Positions 45,398 through 59,265 are shown, counted from the first letter of the stretch. The stretch is DNA of 64,000 nt from Eutrigla gurnardus (GCA_963514095.1 OY741281.1:8901819-8965818); one strand, 5' to 3'. A program made the numbers and translations. The notes: generated by a model from the sequence alone, not told the origin.

Positions 45398-48233
45398 GAA
45401 GTTCCTCAGTGTGAGTGGAGGAGACATAGAGGGCCATTTGTAACATCTGCAATTCTAAAATAAGCCACAGAGGAAAAAAACAACACCTTAAAAACAAGGT
45501 TTTGTCAATTAGAGAAATGTAAGCTATTTAATAGTCAATGTTTTAGTCTTAACATATACAACTGAATTAAACATTTCTGCAAAAGTAAAGTTTAAAAAAA
45601 CTTTGTTTGCAGGACATTGAATCTGCAATCGGTGCATTTCTAGCTAAAAGCAGAAGCACTAGATAGTCTCTTCTTGTGTAAAGTGATGTGAGAATAAATT
45701 ACGCCCACTCTTAGAAATGTCAGGTAGAAATGCAAATGTCCGATTGGATGTCATTTCACGGATTGTGTGTCCCGATCGCATGTGAATGGGGACTGTAAGT
45801 ACTGGGGTTTGATGCTAAGCCTTACAGCACATAGACAAACAGCATAGGGAGAGAGTGGTGCATGACATGCTACTAAATTCTTTACTATTCCAGCAGGACG
45901 CCCACGTCCAGCTCTTCATTGTACCTGCCGGGAACACCAGAGATGGTGAATTATGAACAAAAAAGCGTCGCAGGCAAGTCAAATGACCAGCTTGGAGACA
46001 GAGCGGAATCTGATTTATTTTGACCGCGACCCACTGACGAAAACCTCTAATCTCTTCGGGTGATGGGTTACCAAACCTCTGTCCAGCATCTGGTATGTGA
46101 GACGCTCCGCTTGTAAATGGAAAGTGTGAACCTAAATGCAGCATGGGTCTGAAAAAAAAAAAAAGGTGTGATCCGTCTCTCCCCATTTCTCCTTCCACTC
46201 TCTAGTATCTAGTAGATGATTAGGGATTCAGCGCGTGTCTCTCTCACTCGAGCGTTCGCTCCAAACAGTGGTGATGGCCTTTTGTTCGCCTCAGCCAGAG
46301 GCTTTGGCACAGAAGAGGAAGACAGCCAGTATGAATATGCATAACCTTCACGCGCTAATGTCCACAGACAATTGCTGAAGAGAGGAGGGGAGAGCAGCCA
46401 CGGTGAAGCCTTGTTAGAACACACGTCTGTCCGATCGTGTCTGACTGCGGTTGGGTTTGCCGTGCCGAGGCCGTGACATCTCTCCGTTTGGCCAACAGAT
46501 TGTTGACTTTGGTTTATTTGATCTCAGATCTGCGGGCCAACACATTTCTCCCCCACCTATACCGTCCACAACTTCAAAGTGTCAAGACGATATTTGCAAG
46601 TTTAAATATAATCATGTGCTGTTGCTGTGAAGACCGGTTGCTATAGTAACAAGGGCATCTACTCAGGACATGTGCTCTGGGTGCTGAAGCGAGTAACACG
46701 GGATGCCGTGCTGTTTATTTTCACGATGTTTCTGACAGAACACGTCCGTCACACATGAACTCAACGAGAGAGGTATCCGTGTTGGCCGTCAACGGATTCC
46801 CTCCGAGCTCGTCCTCTGCTCTTGTCGTCACAACCTGCTATGTCAAAATGCGAGCCGGGCAGGGACGGATTGCGGAGGAAGACTCCGGTGCATAGCAAAG
46901 GAGCCGATTTGAATTGAATTTCAATCGGAGACAATGCGATTTCGGGTCTTATCTGATTCGAGCTGCCTGTCAGACTGTGAATAACTGCTCTCGGATTCCA
47001 GTCCCACTCCCCAAACACTGCAGGTTTATTCTCTCACTATTTTACTATCCTAGAGAAATTAATGATAATAAACAATAATAATGGCAAGCACCAGTTTTAC
47101 ACATAATGTGGAGATCATTTTCATGTCCTCTTTTTTATATTAGTAGTACAACAACAATTTTCGTTTTTTCATTTTCTGAATCTGCTCATATTCAGACAAA
47201 ACATGAAAACAATAAAATAATGAAGTAGCTACAGCAAATATTGTCTTATTTTTGGGTGATATATAAAGTAATAATAATGGTTTAAAATGTTGTACAATTG
47301 CATAGTTTTAAGTAAAAAAAAAGCTTGACATTTTCTTGGCAGAGTATCCCCGAAGCTATTATTGCCTAGCATCTTTTATTCACTGTAGGAATTCAGCATG
47401 CGTCTCCGTAGTCCGCTGCATGGTATGTAAGATTATCCTGACTGGGAATCTGCTCTTAAAACCTGAATGGAGCGCTCACACCCTGTCTGGCTGGCTGCTG
47501 TGTACTCCAGGCTGAAGGCATCCTATAATATATTATGGAGCGATACCTTGGGCTACAAACTTCACGGGGAAAAGCACTTTGAAGTATTAACGCCACGGAT
47601 AAATATAGACACACACCACCTTAACCCTATAACGTCTCCGTTGGAAAATCATTGGAGCATTATAGGTCGACTGTAGAAGATGCCTATCCAAGGTATACAA
47701 AATAACCAAATAAAATCACAACTGACACAGTATAACATGCTTAAAGAAGTCATAAATACATCAGAATAGGAAGAGAGAGACTGCAGATACTGATGTTGAA
47801 TGAAAATGGGGCTAATGGGAGCACTGGCACTTATTTTTTTACCACTTCAAGCACTGCTCAGTATTCTTTCAGTTGTATACACCTTCTGTCTGAATCACAC
47901 TGACCCTGCAATCTCCATTCCACTCTTTGCTGCCTTTATCCTAGCCGTCCCTTTTCTAGTCACCTCTCCGCCTGTCTGTGTCCTCCTTCTCTTCTGTCCT
48001 TCGCATCCCTTTCTTCTCCGTCCACCTCAAACTTTTTCTAACCTCATTACTAATTCCACCTCTGTCCTTGCTCGCCTTTTCATCCCACTCCTCCTCATCC
48101 TCCTCCGCTTGTCAAACCCTTTCAGTCTTCCCTGCTCCTCTATGGTTCATCACCTCCATCCATGCCCCCAGGATATGCTCCCCTACCCCCCCCCCCCCAC
48201 ACACCTGCTTCAGTCCCCACAGTTCCAACTTAC
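41566..48233 (-). other. Cadherin intron between TM exon and last exon
   Basis: 6.7-kb phase-1 intron, with GTAAGT donor at 48233 and TTTTGCAG acceptor at 41566. It contains a (CA)n tract (45326-45395), a short TA repeat near 42637, a G-run-rich first 60 bases (transcribed strand), and a purine-rich stretch from about 48210 to 47940 as transcribed. 46430-46650 is a non-repetitive block of mixed composition. No additional exon recognised. Confidence 0.85.
45326..45395. repeat. (AC)n microsatellite
   Basis: 35 uninterrupted AC dinucleotides inside the cadherin intron. It would appear as GT repeats in the pre-mRNA. Confidence 0.95.
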
Positions 48234-48485
48234 CCAGCAGGATGACGATGCACAGCAGGATGGCGATCAGAGCCCCCGTGCTGAGACCCGCCGAGGAGAG
48301 GAACGCCTCGCCTTGGCACATCCGGATCTTGCCGTGGCGCTGGCATGGGCACACCCGCAGGGTCAAGGTGCTGGTGCCGCTCAGCGACGGCTCCCCACCG
48401 TCCCACACCACAATGGGCAGCTCGTACAGCTCCTGGGTCAGGTGGTTGAAGCGCCGCCGCCTGGCAATGATGCTGGCCGTGCTGT
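48234..48485 (-). CDS. cdh20: Type II cadherin, exon with EC5 end and transmembrane helix
   Basis: 252-bp exon, the length I know for the corresponding exon of type II cadherins. Acceptor TTCATTACAG, donor GTAAGT, both boundaries phase 1. It encodes DSTASIIARRRRFN, QELYELPIVVWDGGEPSLSG, then STLTLRVCPCQRHGKIRMC with three of the four conserved EC5 cysteines, a short membrane-proximal linker and the first part of the transmembrane helix (GALIAILLCIVILL), completed by the last exon. Role: membrane-proximal EC5 fold and anchoring in the plasma membrane. Frame joins cleanly with both neighbours. The run of four arginines in RRRRF is basic but matches the family pattern at this site. A long open frame on the opposite strand here is an antisense shadow. 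Confidence 0.95.
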
Positions 48486-51429
48486 CTGTAATGAATTTAA
48501 ATACGTTCGGGAAATTAGTAGTGGCGAAAGCCTGCGATTACATATTGACACAGGAAGACATTGAGGTAAGGTTAAGAATCGTCAGCTAAACAGAAAAGAA
48601 ACCCACAACGTATTCCACTGTGAATCCGATCTTTGCTTTTGAAGTATCTCAGGACGATAGCTTTCTTGCCTGACTGTGGCTTCCCTGTGTGCCAGGGCTA
48701 ATTAATTTCAAAGGTGTTCCTTTGCTTATTTAAATGTGCTGCAAAGGAGCAGTTCACCTTGGCCTCTGCAGAAACACTTCTGTTAATGGAACACGTCATG
48801 CAGATAAACAGAAATGAAAAGGCCGGGATTTGAAAAGAAGAAAAAGCAAACGAGAGAGAGAGAGAGACTTCGAAAAAAGGAGGCTTTTCATGAAAAGATT
48901 CAGCAAAGAGGAGGAAGCAAATAAGTACACACATACAACACTTGTATACAAGTGTAAAAATAGGAGCTTATTGTGTCGCTAGTTATATCAGTCCTCTCTC
49001 CAGGGCACATTTTAACCTGAACGACATAACCACAACAATGACAGTGATTAAACAACTCTAATTGGCTTGAACTAATACCTGCAGCAGAACGGCCGTCTAA
49101 CACCACTCCAACCAATAGACTTGATGAAAAAGGGCTCTGATTTCTTTATGTACATTGGCCACTGCAGGGATTCTTATTACCATGTATTTATGTAGGGGTA
49201 TCTATAAGATGCACAGCGGGCTACTTGCCAATGTCCTATATTCTGCTGCAGCCCAACTGAAGCAGCCTTGTTTACTTAAGCTGGATTTATTCATGCATAC
49301 TGGAACTACAGGGACACTGTATAAATAAGGAGCTCTATTAATATATATGTATTAAATATGCATATGCGGAAAAAAAAAACAATCCAATCATGAAAAGCAT
49401 ATGAGAGCCTGCATGGTCAACAACGGAGCCTCCATTAGCCATCTGGTGGCGTTTATGGTCCAGCTTCCCGACCAATTACAACCAAAGGCGAGTCCCTGTG
49501 CTGCATCGACTTCCACCGCGGCTGTTTTATTCATACCGATAAACGCCAGTGCGAAATGAGTACCAGCAGAGTGCTAGAAACTTCCTTCAAGGACAACCGG
49601 AATGGGAGCAGCTGACGACTCGTCCAGTGCACCTGGAGCTCAAATCTGTGTTTGTACACGGGCAGCTATAAAATATAATCTGAGATGGGATTTATTTTAT
49701 GAACATTTCAAATGAGGAGAATATATTAACTGGCATTGCTAAGTGACAGATGGTGATTCTATACTTTGAATAACTTCGACAGTTGATTTAAGGAACTACT
49801 TTAAACTGCCCATGTATACTGTAGCTGTATATAGCATCATCGCCACTCATCATATTTTTGCTGCTTGGGCAGAAAGCCCCAGCGTCACTATAACAACGTC
49901 CGGAGCAGCCTTTTAATATTGTAATATAGGGTCGCACATAAAGTTGGAATCATTTGCAAGTGTCTTGTCTTTTATAGCGCCAAACAAATGTTATGCATGA
50001 ATACATTTTCACCTGGGTGATTGTGACACATAATGCTATCATTGCACCTGGTCAAAAGTGATTACTGCTGCATTTAAATAGGAATAATGTTCAAACTTTA
50101 TGGGCGACAGATTAAGTTATTAATGTGGAATGCTGCTTATCTAAGCATTGCGGATTGTTATAAAACACATTCATAATCAGCTTCAGCACTAGCGTCGTCT
50201 TTAACTCCGCCCCCCAGCCCTCAGTCCAGCGCATGCTCATTCACATGAAAGGAGGAAGGAATAATTAAGTACTGTATAAGCGTTCTCATTAGGAAGTTGA
50301 TTTACATCACAAAATTGGTTTTGGGCCCAAAAGCAGCATGTGACGGACCCAAAATCTGTAATTCCACAGTTTGGCCACCAGAGCTCTTCCTGGGAGCTTC
50401 ATTGTGATTGGATAGCTAACATATCTGCCGATACTAGCTCATTAGCCAAACTTACACTTACCCCCCTTTCTATCTGCACACAAATAGGTGCTGTTAAGAT
50501 GTTTCCTTTGCCAACAGCACAGACAAAGCTCATTTCCCATTCGATAGAATTGTTCAACACTTGTTTGAGAAGGGCATGCATGCTAAGAAGCTTACACGAA
50601 CACGTTGGCCTGAGGGTTTACCATTAGGAATCTAACATGCAATGCTTGCTGGTAGGTGTAGGCTCTATCAGGCTGTAACATGTATTTCTTTCAGGCTAGT
50701 GAAAAGAAACAAGCTAATGTCTCAGTTGCATTTAAAACATAAAATGTCAGAAAACTTACAGAAAATAATTGTAATGTCAGTTATCAATTGAGGAAGTTTC
50801 ATGGTGATATCTCCAAGTGAATTGTTTTTACCCTTTCCACCTGTCATGTCTGACATTTCTTTTCCCCCCAGACATTCTAAGCAAGAGATCTCCACTTTAG
50901 TGGCATGTGACACAAGCACCTGGATGACTCACTCTGGCCTCTCGTGCTTTACTAGACATGTTCTGAAAGCGTCGAATGGCGTCTTTTTTCATTTTACACC
51001 CAGCAAAAACACGCCCGCCGTGCTGTCCTTCCGTGCTGCTGCTCCGAGACCTCGCCTCCCACTCTCATCTCCACTCCATCTATGAATAATTACAATGATC
51101 GACAGCTGGAATGACACCACGTACTTCAAGCTTTATTAAGTCAGACTTGCGGTATCACCGTATCGGCAAGCAGATGGGTTGGCTGGGGAGAGAGTGGAGT
51201 GGGCAGAATCAAATAACGAGGAAGAGGGAGACGGGGAGTTGGGAGGTGAGAGGAGAAGAAGGGGGGGTCGGATGGAGGAGGATGTGTGTGTGTACGTGCG
51301 AGCTAAAAGGGAGGAGGCTGAGGCAAAGAGAGAGAGAAACAAGCCGTGTGTGTCCGCCGCCGGAGCCTTTACACTTTGAAGCACGGACCCAAGGCACCGC
51401 GGGTCCTTGTGCAGACCACAACCAGGAAG

Positions 51430-51610
51430 TCTGCATCAATTATGTCATGCAAATTTCACATTAAACCGCCTGTCGTCGCGGGCGGGCGCAGGGGAGCTGT
51501 GGATTGGCTGATTAAAGCCACAGTGAGACGGGCCCGGCCGCCGCCATGTGGTTCCCATCATACGAGTAGAGGCGGCGGGAGTTAGCACGTTCGCTAGCTA
51601 GTCGTGTTGT
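51430..51610. promoter_or_regulatory. GC/CpG-rich patch in the cadherin intron
   Basis: A short segment containing CATGCAAATTTCACA, then CTGTCGTCGCGGGCGGGCGC, GACGGGCCCGGCCGCCGCCA and AGGCGGCGGGAGTTAGCAC, sharply richer in CpG than surrounding DNA. It holds octamer-like (ATGCAAAT) and GC-box-like motifs. It might be an internal promoter, enhancer or small CpG island; no transcript evidence can be read from sequence. Confidence 0.3.
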
Positions 51611-52381
51611 GACGGCAGCGCTCTCTACAGCATGTTACCAGCCGTGCGAGACCCAGGATGTTGAAAATGATCCTGCATATTTTTGATCTTATATTTTGTA
51701 TTCATTTATTCTGGTTTCTATCATAATAAAAATACATTGATCTACATAATGTGGTAAAATGGCTGGCTTACAGTATAAATTGATACAATAAAAGATGCCC
51801 AATTACATTTAGTTTAATATATGATATATTATAACTGTAAAAAAAAGCTAAAACACATTGACCACAGACACGCGACACAACCACATCTCTACAGGCTTCA
51901 CACTTGCCTACACAAGTGCTTAGCTGGATTCCTTGTGAACTTTGGTGGGTGTGTGTGTAGGTGCCACTTATGGGATTCAGCATGAACCGCTCTCTCCAGT
52001 TGCCACTTGGAGCAAGGCACGCATTGATGCGGCATCTTTTTGGAGCAGGATGTACGGTGTATTCGGTCAAATTCTAAAAGTGGGTAATGTTGGGGAGGGC
52101 TCAAGTTTATACAGACTGCAACTGTGTAAATATATAGCCATTGTGTTGGGCAACGGGTTATTTCTCAGATTAGACCAAAAGAACCAAACAAATGTGGAAA
52201 TGTGATCAGCAGCGTGTGCATGTGTGGGCGTGTGAAAGTCTCTTCGAAGAATTAAATAAAGCAACAGCCGTGTAACAGAGGAAGCAAGAAGGGAAAGAGA
52301 TCTGTGTTCCTGTGATGAGCTTTTATACCTGCAGCCACAATCAGGATCAGGTGTGGCTCATCAACTGCTATTGTCCTCCAA

Positions 52382-52384
<3 letters not shown>

Positions 52385-52413
<29 letters not shown>
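52385..52413. repeat. (GT)n microsatellite
   Basis: About 14 GT units in the cadherin intron. Confidence 0.9.
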
Positions 52414-52414
<1 letters not shown>

Positions 52415-53519
52415 AACAGTTAACCACCAACATACTAACAAAGCTTCCTGGGCGGAGCATTCCAAAGATGTAGACTGCAATAAGTCTGAATTAGACTAGT
52501 TGCATACTCCAACAATACTATTGATTATATGTAATGTTGTTTTAACCAAACAGAACCGTCCGAATACATATAGCATTATGTGTCCAGCTATTATTATAGG
52601 ACGGCTTTGAATATTGATTAATGGCTCAGTGTTGTTCAAACACTAATATCATTGTGTGTCGAGATAATCAGGCTTTTGTGCAGAATATCAAACAGCAGAT
52701 CAAGAGACAAACGTGAAACTCTCCTTTTTAAAACAAGCCCCTGCGTTCAATACGGATTAGTCTGACTCAGTAAGGCTTAGCTTAAGAAAACATGCCCGCC
52801 AGTGACTACAGATGGCAGTGATTGGGCAGTAACAATCAAAGGGGATTGCAGAGTACTATTATGTTCCTCTGTTACGCACGAACAAATAGGGCCGCAGCTC
52901 CAATGTGGAGCTAATGGCTGAAACTTACTGCACACACATACACATACATATTGGATTATTTAAAACATTAAATCAATTGTCTTATTCATTTTTTGAAGTC
53001 ATGAAAGGGAAGTCTCTGAACTTTGCTTGGCTATTAATAATAGTTAACAGAAGAGCTTATCAAACATGTGATATATGTGATATTTCCAGCTGCTGTAAAA
53101 TTCCAAAAGTTTTGACTGAACAAGCGTGAGACAAGCCGCTATTCCCTCTGTGCAAATACAACACCCATTTGCAAACTTGCGAGTGAAGTGTGAATGACAT
53201 AAAAGCTAATTAAACGGCCCACATATAAATGGCTTGGCGGCGCCTCTTTCAACGCGGCTGATTAACTATAACTTAAACGTTGTCTGTATGCACACTGCAA
53301 AGGAGATCCCTTCACAAATCAATTGATCTATTTAAGTATGTGTGTTATTTAGAGATCATTAGGCTCCGTTTAATTGCTTTTTTTTTAGGAGCAAATGTCA
53401 TCACAATGTGACACATAATGAGATGAGAGAGGCATTCAATTTTCACTTATTGTATAGTCGGAGTAGTCAAATTGAATGTATTCAAAGGGCTTTTAACGGC
53501 ACAGGATTGTCACAAAGTG

Positions 53520-53536
53520 CCCCCCCCCCCCCCCCC
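53520..53536. repeat. C17 homopolymer
   Basis: Seventeen consecutive C residues (G on the transcribed strand), a likely length-variable and error-prone tract. Confidence 0.9.
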
Positions 53537-54094
53537 ACCACCTCTGGTTTCAGCTTTAATGGTGCCTGATGACGCTGTAGGAGTTTGACCTGCATTTAAT
53601 GCAGCACTTCAAACGCATCAACACATCTGCAAAGTGACTACAGAGCCTTAATCGAAGGCTGACTCTGGGTTTTTCTTTTAAAGCTAAAACGTGACACTTG
53701 ACATTTTGATCCGACTTTGTTAAAAGTCAAGCTGAAATGAGAATTTGACATTTAACACGGGCCAAAAATAAATACAAGATAATTTCCTATCAAAATCATT
53801 TGTTTCATTCTTCCTGGAAAACCAATGACACATGCTTAAGTCTGCTGGCAACCAATGTCAACCGAAAAGATCACAACATACATCCATCAATCAACATCCA
53901 TCAATCAATCTGCAACTACGGGTGGAAATTTGGTTCCTGCAAATAACGTTTAAAAAGTATTGATTGTTAAATTGCTTGAAATGTGTGCAGAATCAACTGC
54001 AGATATTTAGCTAAAGTTAGGGGAAGTCTCGAACTCAAACTAAATCCTTATTTTTTTCCCCCTTCAGCAACAAAATGTGCACTGAGCCACCACC

Positions 54095-54126
<32 letters not shown>

Positions 54127-57100
54127 GCTCCCATGAGGATCCATTGTGAGCAATCTGTAAGCGAGGAGGAAAGGAGGTCATGAGAGAGTTAGTCGTGTGA
54201 GTGACTGAGAGGGATTTTCGTCAGTCGCACAACAACAGAGGGAGGTATTAGGCGCTGGCACAGAGCGCCGACCAACTGTTGGTCTGCTGCGACGGCGATG
54301 AAAGAAGCTGCTTTGAGTGCGAAGAGCTTACTTTAATTATCAGACACAGGAGTCAACAGCATGGCGTGCTGTGCCTCCCTCTCCCTCTCTCTCACACATA
54401 CCCGGGTATAATACTGAAGACAGCAAAGAGCCTCTCACACACAGAGGCAGCAGAATGTTCTACGACTCTCGACAAATCTTTGGAGGAAGCGTTGGAATGC
54501 AGCGATTGGAGCAGCGAGAAGTCAAGAGTGCAGCGGCTTAACATTAAAGGGGAGTTAGTTGTTCTCGGAGTGGAGACGAGCTGAGGAATTTACACGAAAG
54601 GAATGAGCGATGACCGTCCAGGTGGACGTGTTTATAAAATAGAAAAGGATGTTAAATTAGAAAGGCATCCAAGAAGGTGAAGCTAAACACTGCAGAAACC
54701 TTGTACATTCTTTCAAGAGATATCCTTATTTACGTCTTATTATTACACTGTACTGCATTTATAATTAGCACACTTAATAGATCCCATTTCTCAGCATTTT
54801 TATTATTAATTGTATTATTATATAGATCCCACTTCTCAGCAATTACACTGTGATTGTAAGTTTCGTGGGGTGATTTCTTGTATATCTCATTCCTTGGATT
54901 TACTTGTATTCTCTGCAAATATTGTGTTGTATATACTAGCGTTAAATACATTATTTACAATGTTTTTGTATTTCTTTACGAGAGAGCAACTGGAACAAAC
55001 CAATCCCCCCCAGAGATCAATTAAGTATTCATGAATTAATGCATGAAGTTGGAATTGTGTCTTTATACATGGCGGGATACTTGCATGTGTCATTATATTA
55101 TTACCGTTTTACCAAAAAAGACAATAGAAGTGGACGTGTCCATAGTCAGTCTCTCTTAGAGCTCCATGCAAGTCGTCCCCTGATGGCCGCTTCACATTTC
55201 AGAATCGGAGACTGCCATTGTGAGCATCGAGGTGTGGCCGACGGGTGCCGTGAACCTCAGTCAGAGCCAAGTGCCAACTTCACCCTGGGGGGCTTTTCCA
55301 AACCAACCTAGAACTAGTCGCAGCACCTCAAATTCACCCAGCAAGGGTCAGACACGTGAAATCGCCTCGCCACTTTTAACCTTCAGCTCTGCAGTCTGCA
55401 TCCATGACGATTGCTGACAGTTTGAAAACCCAACGGGGTTACCAGATTTACTCACAAGCTACTTTTCGTAATCGAAGGAAGGGCAGGTTCCTTCATTGAT
55501 GAAGCGGCTGACCATAACAGGATGTTGTTATGTGTGTGTTTGACAGTGTGAAGTCGCTGAAGCAAGAATCACTTTCCTCGTCTAAAAAGGCTTTAAGAGT
55601 GCCCTTGATCGAGGCATTGACTGCTCCGCTGGAGCTACTGTGTGGTCAACAGAACGAGTTAGAGGCTTTGCTGGGCGACTGCTTCCCTTTTTATCTGGTC
55701 AACTAACCGTCCACTTTCTTACTCTAAAACACATCATTCTCTTAAGAGCCTTCCTGGTTAAAGAAAAGAACATGTTTCAGGATCTGTTGGTTACATGACC
55801 TATTCATTCCAGAGGGATCATTTTTAATGCAGGTAATCACTTCCACCACAATGTCCTTCATAAAGTTATATTCAAGTTCTCTCGAACGAATGATTAAAAT
55901 ACAAATTATTTCTTATTTTCACGTCATGACACATAATCGGCCCGTCCCACACGGGATTATCCCACAGATATAGTTTGAGGGGGGAAAAAAAATACAAGCC
56001 TCTGTGGGATGGTATGCAGCTGGAGCTACATCCAAATTGAAAGGCACTATTACTCAAACAGCATGAACCAAAAAAAACAAAAAAAAACTGCTATCAATCC
56101 TTCAAGAGAGAAGGGTTTCCTTCCTGAATGCTTTGGGAATATTTTGCTGCAGACGGCTCTGTTGTAATAAATCTGACAACTCTCAGAGAATCACTTTGCA
56201 GAAAGTGGGGAATATCTTTCAAACGGTGGGTATTTAGGTTGGAAATCTAGTGTTTTAAGAGTTTAATTTGCTCTATGAACTCCGAGGCAGTCGCCCGGCA
56301 AGTTCAGAAATCATGTTGGTCTCTTTTCCTCCGAGACAGACACATCTACAGACTGTGTAACAACCGCTCACAACTATGATATATCCTTCCAATGATCTGC
56401 CCGACATTTCACGATACAGAACACAACAGCAAATAATGACTTCATCGCTGTGGCAATTGTTGTTGTTAAACAAAAAAAGAAACAAAGAAAGAACAACACC
56501 CAAAAATTGTGCCAAAGTAACGAGCCTCAAATAGTCGAGATGAAAAAGGGTGTTATTGTGGCTCCAGGTTTTATACCGGGCCTGCACATTTCCAGAGCGG
56601 TGTCTTCATTTTTCGATTCTCAGTGGGGAATGATAGCTTCTGCAGTAGAGACTAATAAATACAATAAAGAAAAGAAAAAAGGAAAAAAGACACCACTTCT
56701 TGGCAGTGTAGGAACAGTTCACTTCAGAGCCGCTCTACCAAGTTAATGTGTAAAACAAAAGCAAACTGCTGGATAAACTAGTCATTTGCACTCTTGCAAA
56801 AAAAGGAGACGTGGGCCTTTGGAGCAGCGATGCACTCGATCTTTGCTTTGTTTGATTCGTTCGCCCCTTAGGAGTGGAGGTGGGCAGGAGGTGAGGGAGG
56901 TAAGTGCCACTTACACGGAAGCTGCAAAACTTTCCTCTCTAACTCAGTGGAGTTGAAGTAGGCAAGGGATGGCTTGTGGTGGGAAGCAACTGGACCAAGG
57001 GCGAAACAGCCTTATCTCCTATAATCTCATTGTTTTCTCTTTTTTTTTGTGTGTGTTTGGATCACTCTCGCGCTCTCTTCCTCTCTGTCTTCTTGCCTCT

Positions 57101-57556
57101 CTCTCGCTCAGTGTGAACTCCTCCTCTCAGTGGGCAACTGAGATCTTCAACTGAGTGTTTTTTAAAAGCCCTGTGATTGCAGACCAAGCTAGCGCTAGGT
57201 GTTCCCCTGAGACTGAGATAGTTGCCTTGGTAACACCCTGCCGTTGGCCCCTGCGCCGGCTTAATAATACACGCAAGCAGGTGGGGGAGAAAAGACCGTT
57301 TGTCAACACGATGTGCAAATATGCTAAACTCCTATGACTCGTCCGTCTCATGGGATCCGACTCGGGGTGGACGGAGAGCTGGCGTTCTGATCTCCAGGTG
57401 TCTACACGCATCTTCATTACACCTCCCAAGATGAGAGGAAATCAGCACGGCTTATTGGACTTTGGAATGCGAGCGCCGACGGATGCTGCCGCGCCCCGGA
57501 GGCAGAGTGCAAAACTCATAAGAAATGCAAACAAACATATTGACCGCTTTAATTAC

Positions 57557-57674
57557 CTTCATTGTCCTTGAGGGTGAAGTTGGGATTAACCGGTAGCTGG
57601 CTCGGCAAAGCGAAGGAAAACCTCTGTCCGTTGGCAAAGTCGTCCTTATCCACCGCCGTGACGGTCTGGATCAC
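57557..57674 (-). CDS. cdh20: Type II cadherin, EC5 exon (118 bp)
   Basis: 118-bp exon, the size I expect at this position in type II cadherins. Acceptor CTGGATGACAG, donor GTAATT (weaker than the other donors). It begins in frame (phase 0) and ends phase 1. It encodes VIQTVTAVDKDDFANGQRFS followed by FALPSQLPVNPNFTLKDNE: the EC5 VDKDD calcium-site-like motif, the FSF strand, and an NFT N-glycosylation sequon. The G after GAA joins AC of the next exon to give KDNED-STAS. Extracellular, membrane-proximal domain. No anomalies within the exon. Confidence 0.94.
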
Positions 57675-59265
57675 CTGTCATCCAGGAGGAAAACACGCAT
57701 TTAATCTGCCGCTGTACCATTTACAATCGCATGCAGGAGAAGGAGCTCTGATGAATGATTTGTTGGTCTAAATGGTTCCTCTGACTTTCCCCTCTACCTG
57801 TATGCTGCCTGGCGGCCGCACTGAGGTTTCGGATCATTGGGCTTGTGCCAGCGGGGGAGCTGGTGTCTAACAATGACACGCTTGCCCTCAGGGTGCCATT
57901 TTTGTCTGCTTTTACCCTTAATTGGTGAAAGACAGTGAAAGCGAGGAGAGCCAGCTTGGAGAGAAAAACGACTAGATACCTTGTCACCGCGGGGAGTTCT
58001 TATCTTCAGTGTGAGATTTGGGGCGGTGTTGTGCTCAGACCAGGAATTTCAACGGCAACCACGGCCTTGATACCCTTCTGAGAAATGCATGTCCATCGGC
58101 CACTCTGGTCTCAATGCCCCGCCCGCCCGGCCCCAGCTGATTTTACCATTTTGTCTCTTTTCATATCAATAGTTTTTGGACACCGGGTGCTTTTGTCGAT
58201 ATCCTAAATGCTTTACCATAGGAGAACTGGACTGTTTATGACATACGTTTGACACCAGAGCCACACGTGGTTTTAGTTGATTGTTATAATTCTGTGTATA
58301 ATGATAATACATGTTAAACAGAGCACCCTGGAGTGTATTAACTTATTTTACCAAGGCCACTAACTAAGTCAATAAGAAGCTGTGTTGTGTTCATTTCAAT
58401 TAATAAATAGGTCCATACTTTGTATGCCGTTGCTATGGCTGCCTGCAAATTAAAATACCATAAGCACTGATTCCCAACAAGGATTTAACTCTTAATTGGA
58501 GTGAGATGCCACGTTACAGTTTTGATGGAAACTTGCCAACCAATCAGAAATGAATATTCATAGCGTACCAATTTAAATGCAAACATATTCCAAAAAACAG
58601 TTAACAAGCAATTCCATTCTTTCACATATGTTGCCATTTGAATGGCAGTGCGACACATTATAATTCCTCCCACTCAATCCCCTGGGCCAAGAACCCTGCT
58701 GATCTAATGCAAAACCTTAATTCAAATTTAATGCAAACCTTAATTCAAACTTTTTCTTCCGCTAGCTTAAAACTATTAAAAATGTATTTCGTTGTGTCTT
58801 TGCCGTCTTTACTCCATCATCCTTTGCCGAAACCGCCTTTTCAGCCATTTCCGAGCCGCTGATTGCTCTATATCTCAAAAACCTTCTTAATTTGAATGAA
58901 TCAAAGACTACTGAGAGCAAATATAAATGAGCTTCGATTTAGTGCTGTCATGGTTTGCTGCTGAGATACTCATTTTGAATGAGGGATGATTGAGGGAGCT
59001 CTCTCTCCGCTGCCTTTACAGTTTCTTACTGCTCGGCTCGGAGCAGTGAGCGAAGCCATAGTGCTGAGGGGGAAACAGTAGCGCGGTGCAGAATGTAGTC
59101 AGGCAGGCAGGAAGGCGACCGAGGTTAATGCACAGCTCTCAACAACTTCTGAGGTGTTTGAGTGGTGGAGAGAGAGCTGTGGATGTGCGAGGAGGTAGAG
59201 GGAGAGAAATGGAACGGAGATAGGTGTTGCGTATTTTTTTTTCGAGGTGAAACCTAGACTCTCAC
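57675..59265 (-). other. Cadherin intron (1.6 kb)
   Basis: Phase-0 intron with GTGAGA donor at 59265. No repeat or exon recognised. A GC-rich stretch near 58110-58140 is the only compositional change. Confidence 0.85.

Larger units (their letters stand above)
48486..57556 (-). other. Cadherin intron between the EC5 exons
   Basis: 9.1-kb phase-1 intron. Contents: a GC/CpG-rich patch (51430-51610) preceded by a G-rich purine stretch (51178-51290), a (GT)n tract, a C17 run, an A22 run near 54094, and non-repetitive blocks around 54230-54600 and 55130-55400. I see no further exon and no classified transposon. Frames such as 54279-54584 show no domain. Confidence 0.8.

Noticed and set aside
45242..45427. 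Minus-strand frame with a VCVCVC run
   Set aside because: Translation of the (CA)n microsatellite in the intron.
47800..48564. 254-codon open frame on the plus strand with a hydrophobic, transmembrane-like product
   Set aside because: It lies antisense to the 252-bp cadherin exon and a pyrimidine-rich intron stretch; hydrophobic residues follow from the C/T-rich composition, and no family is recognisable.
54279..54584. 101-codon plus-strand frame inside the cadherin intron
   Set aside because: No family signature, overlapped by another frame, and on the strand opposite to the gene.
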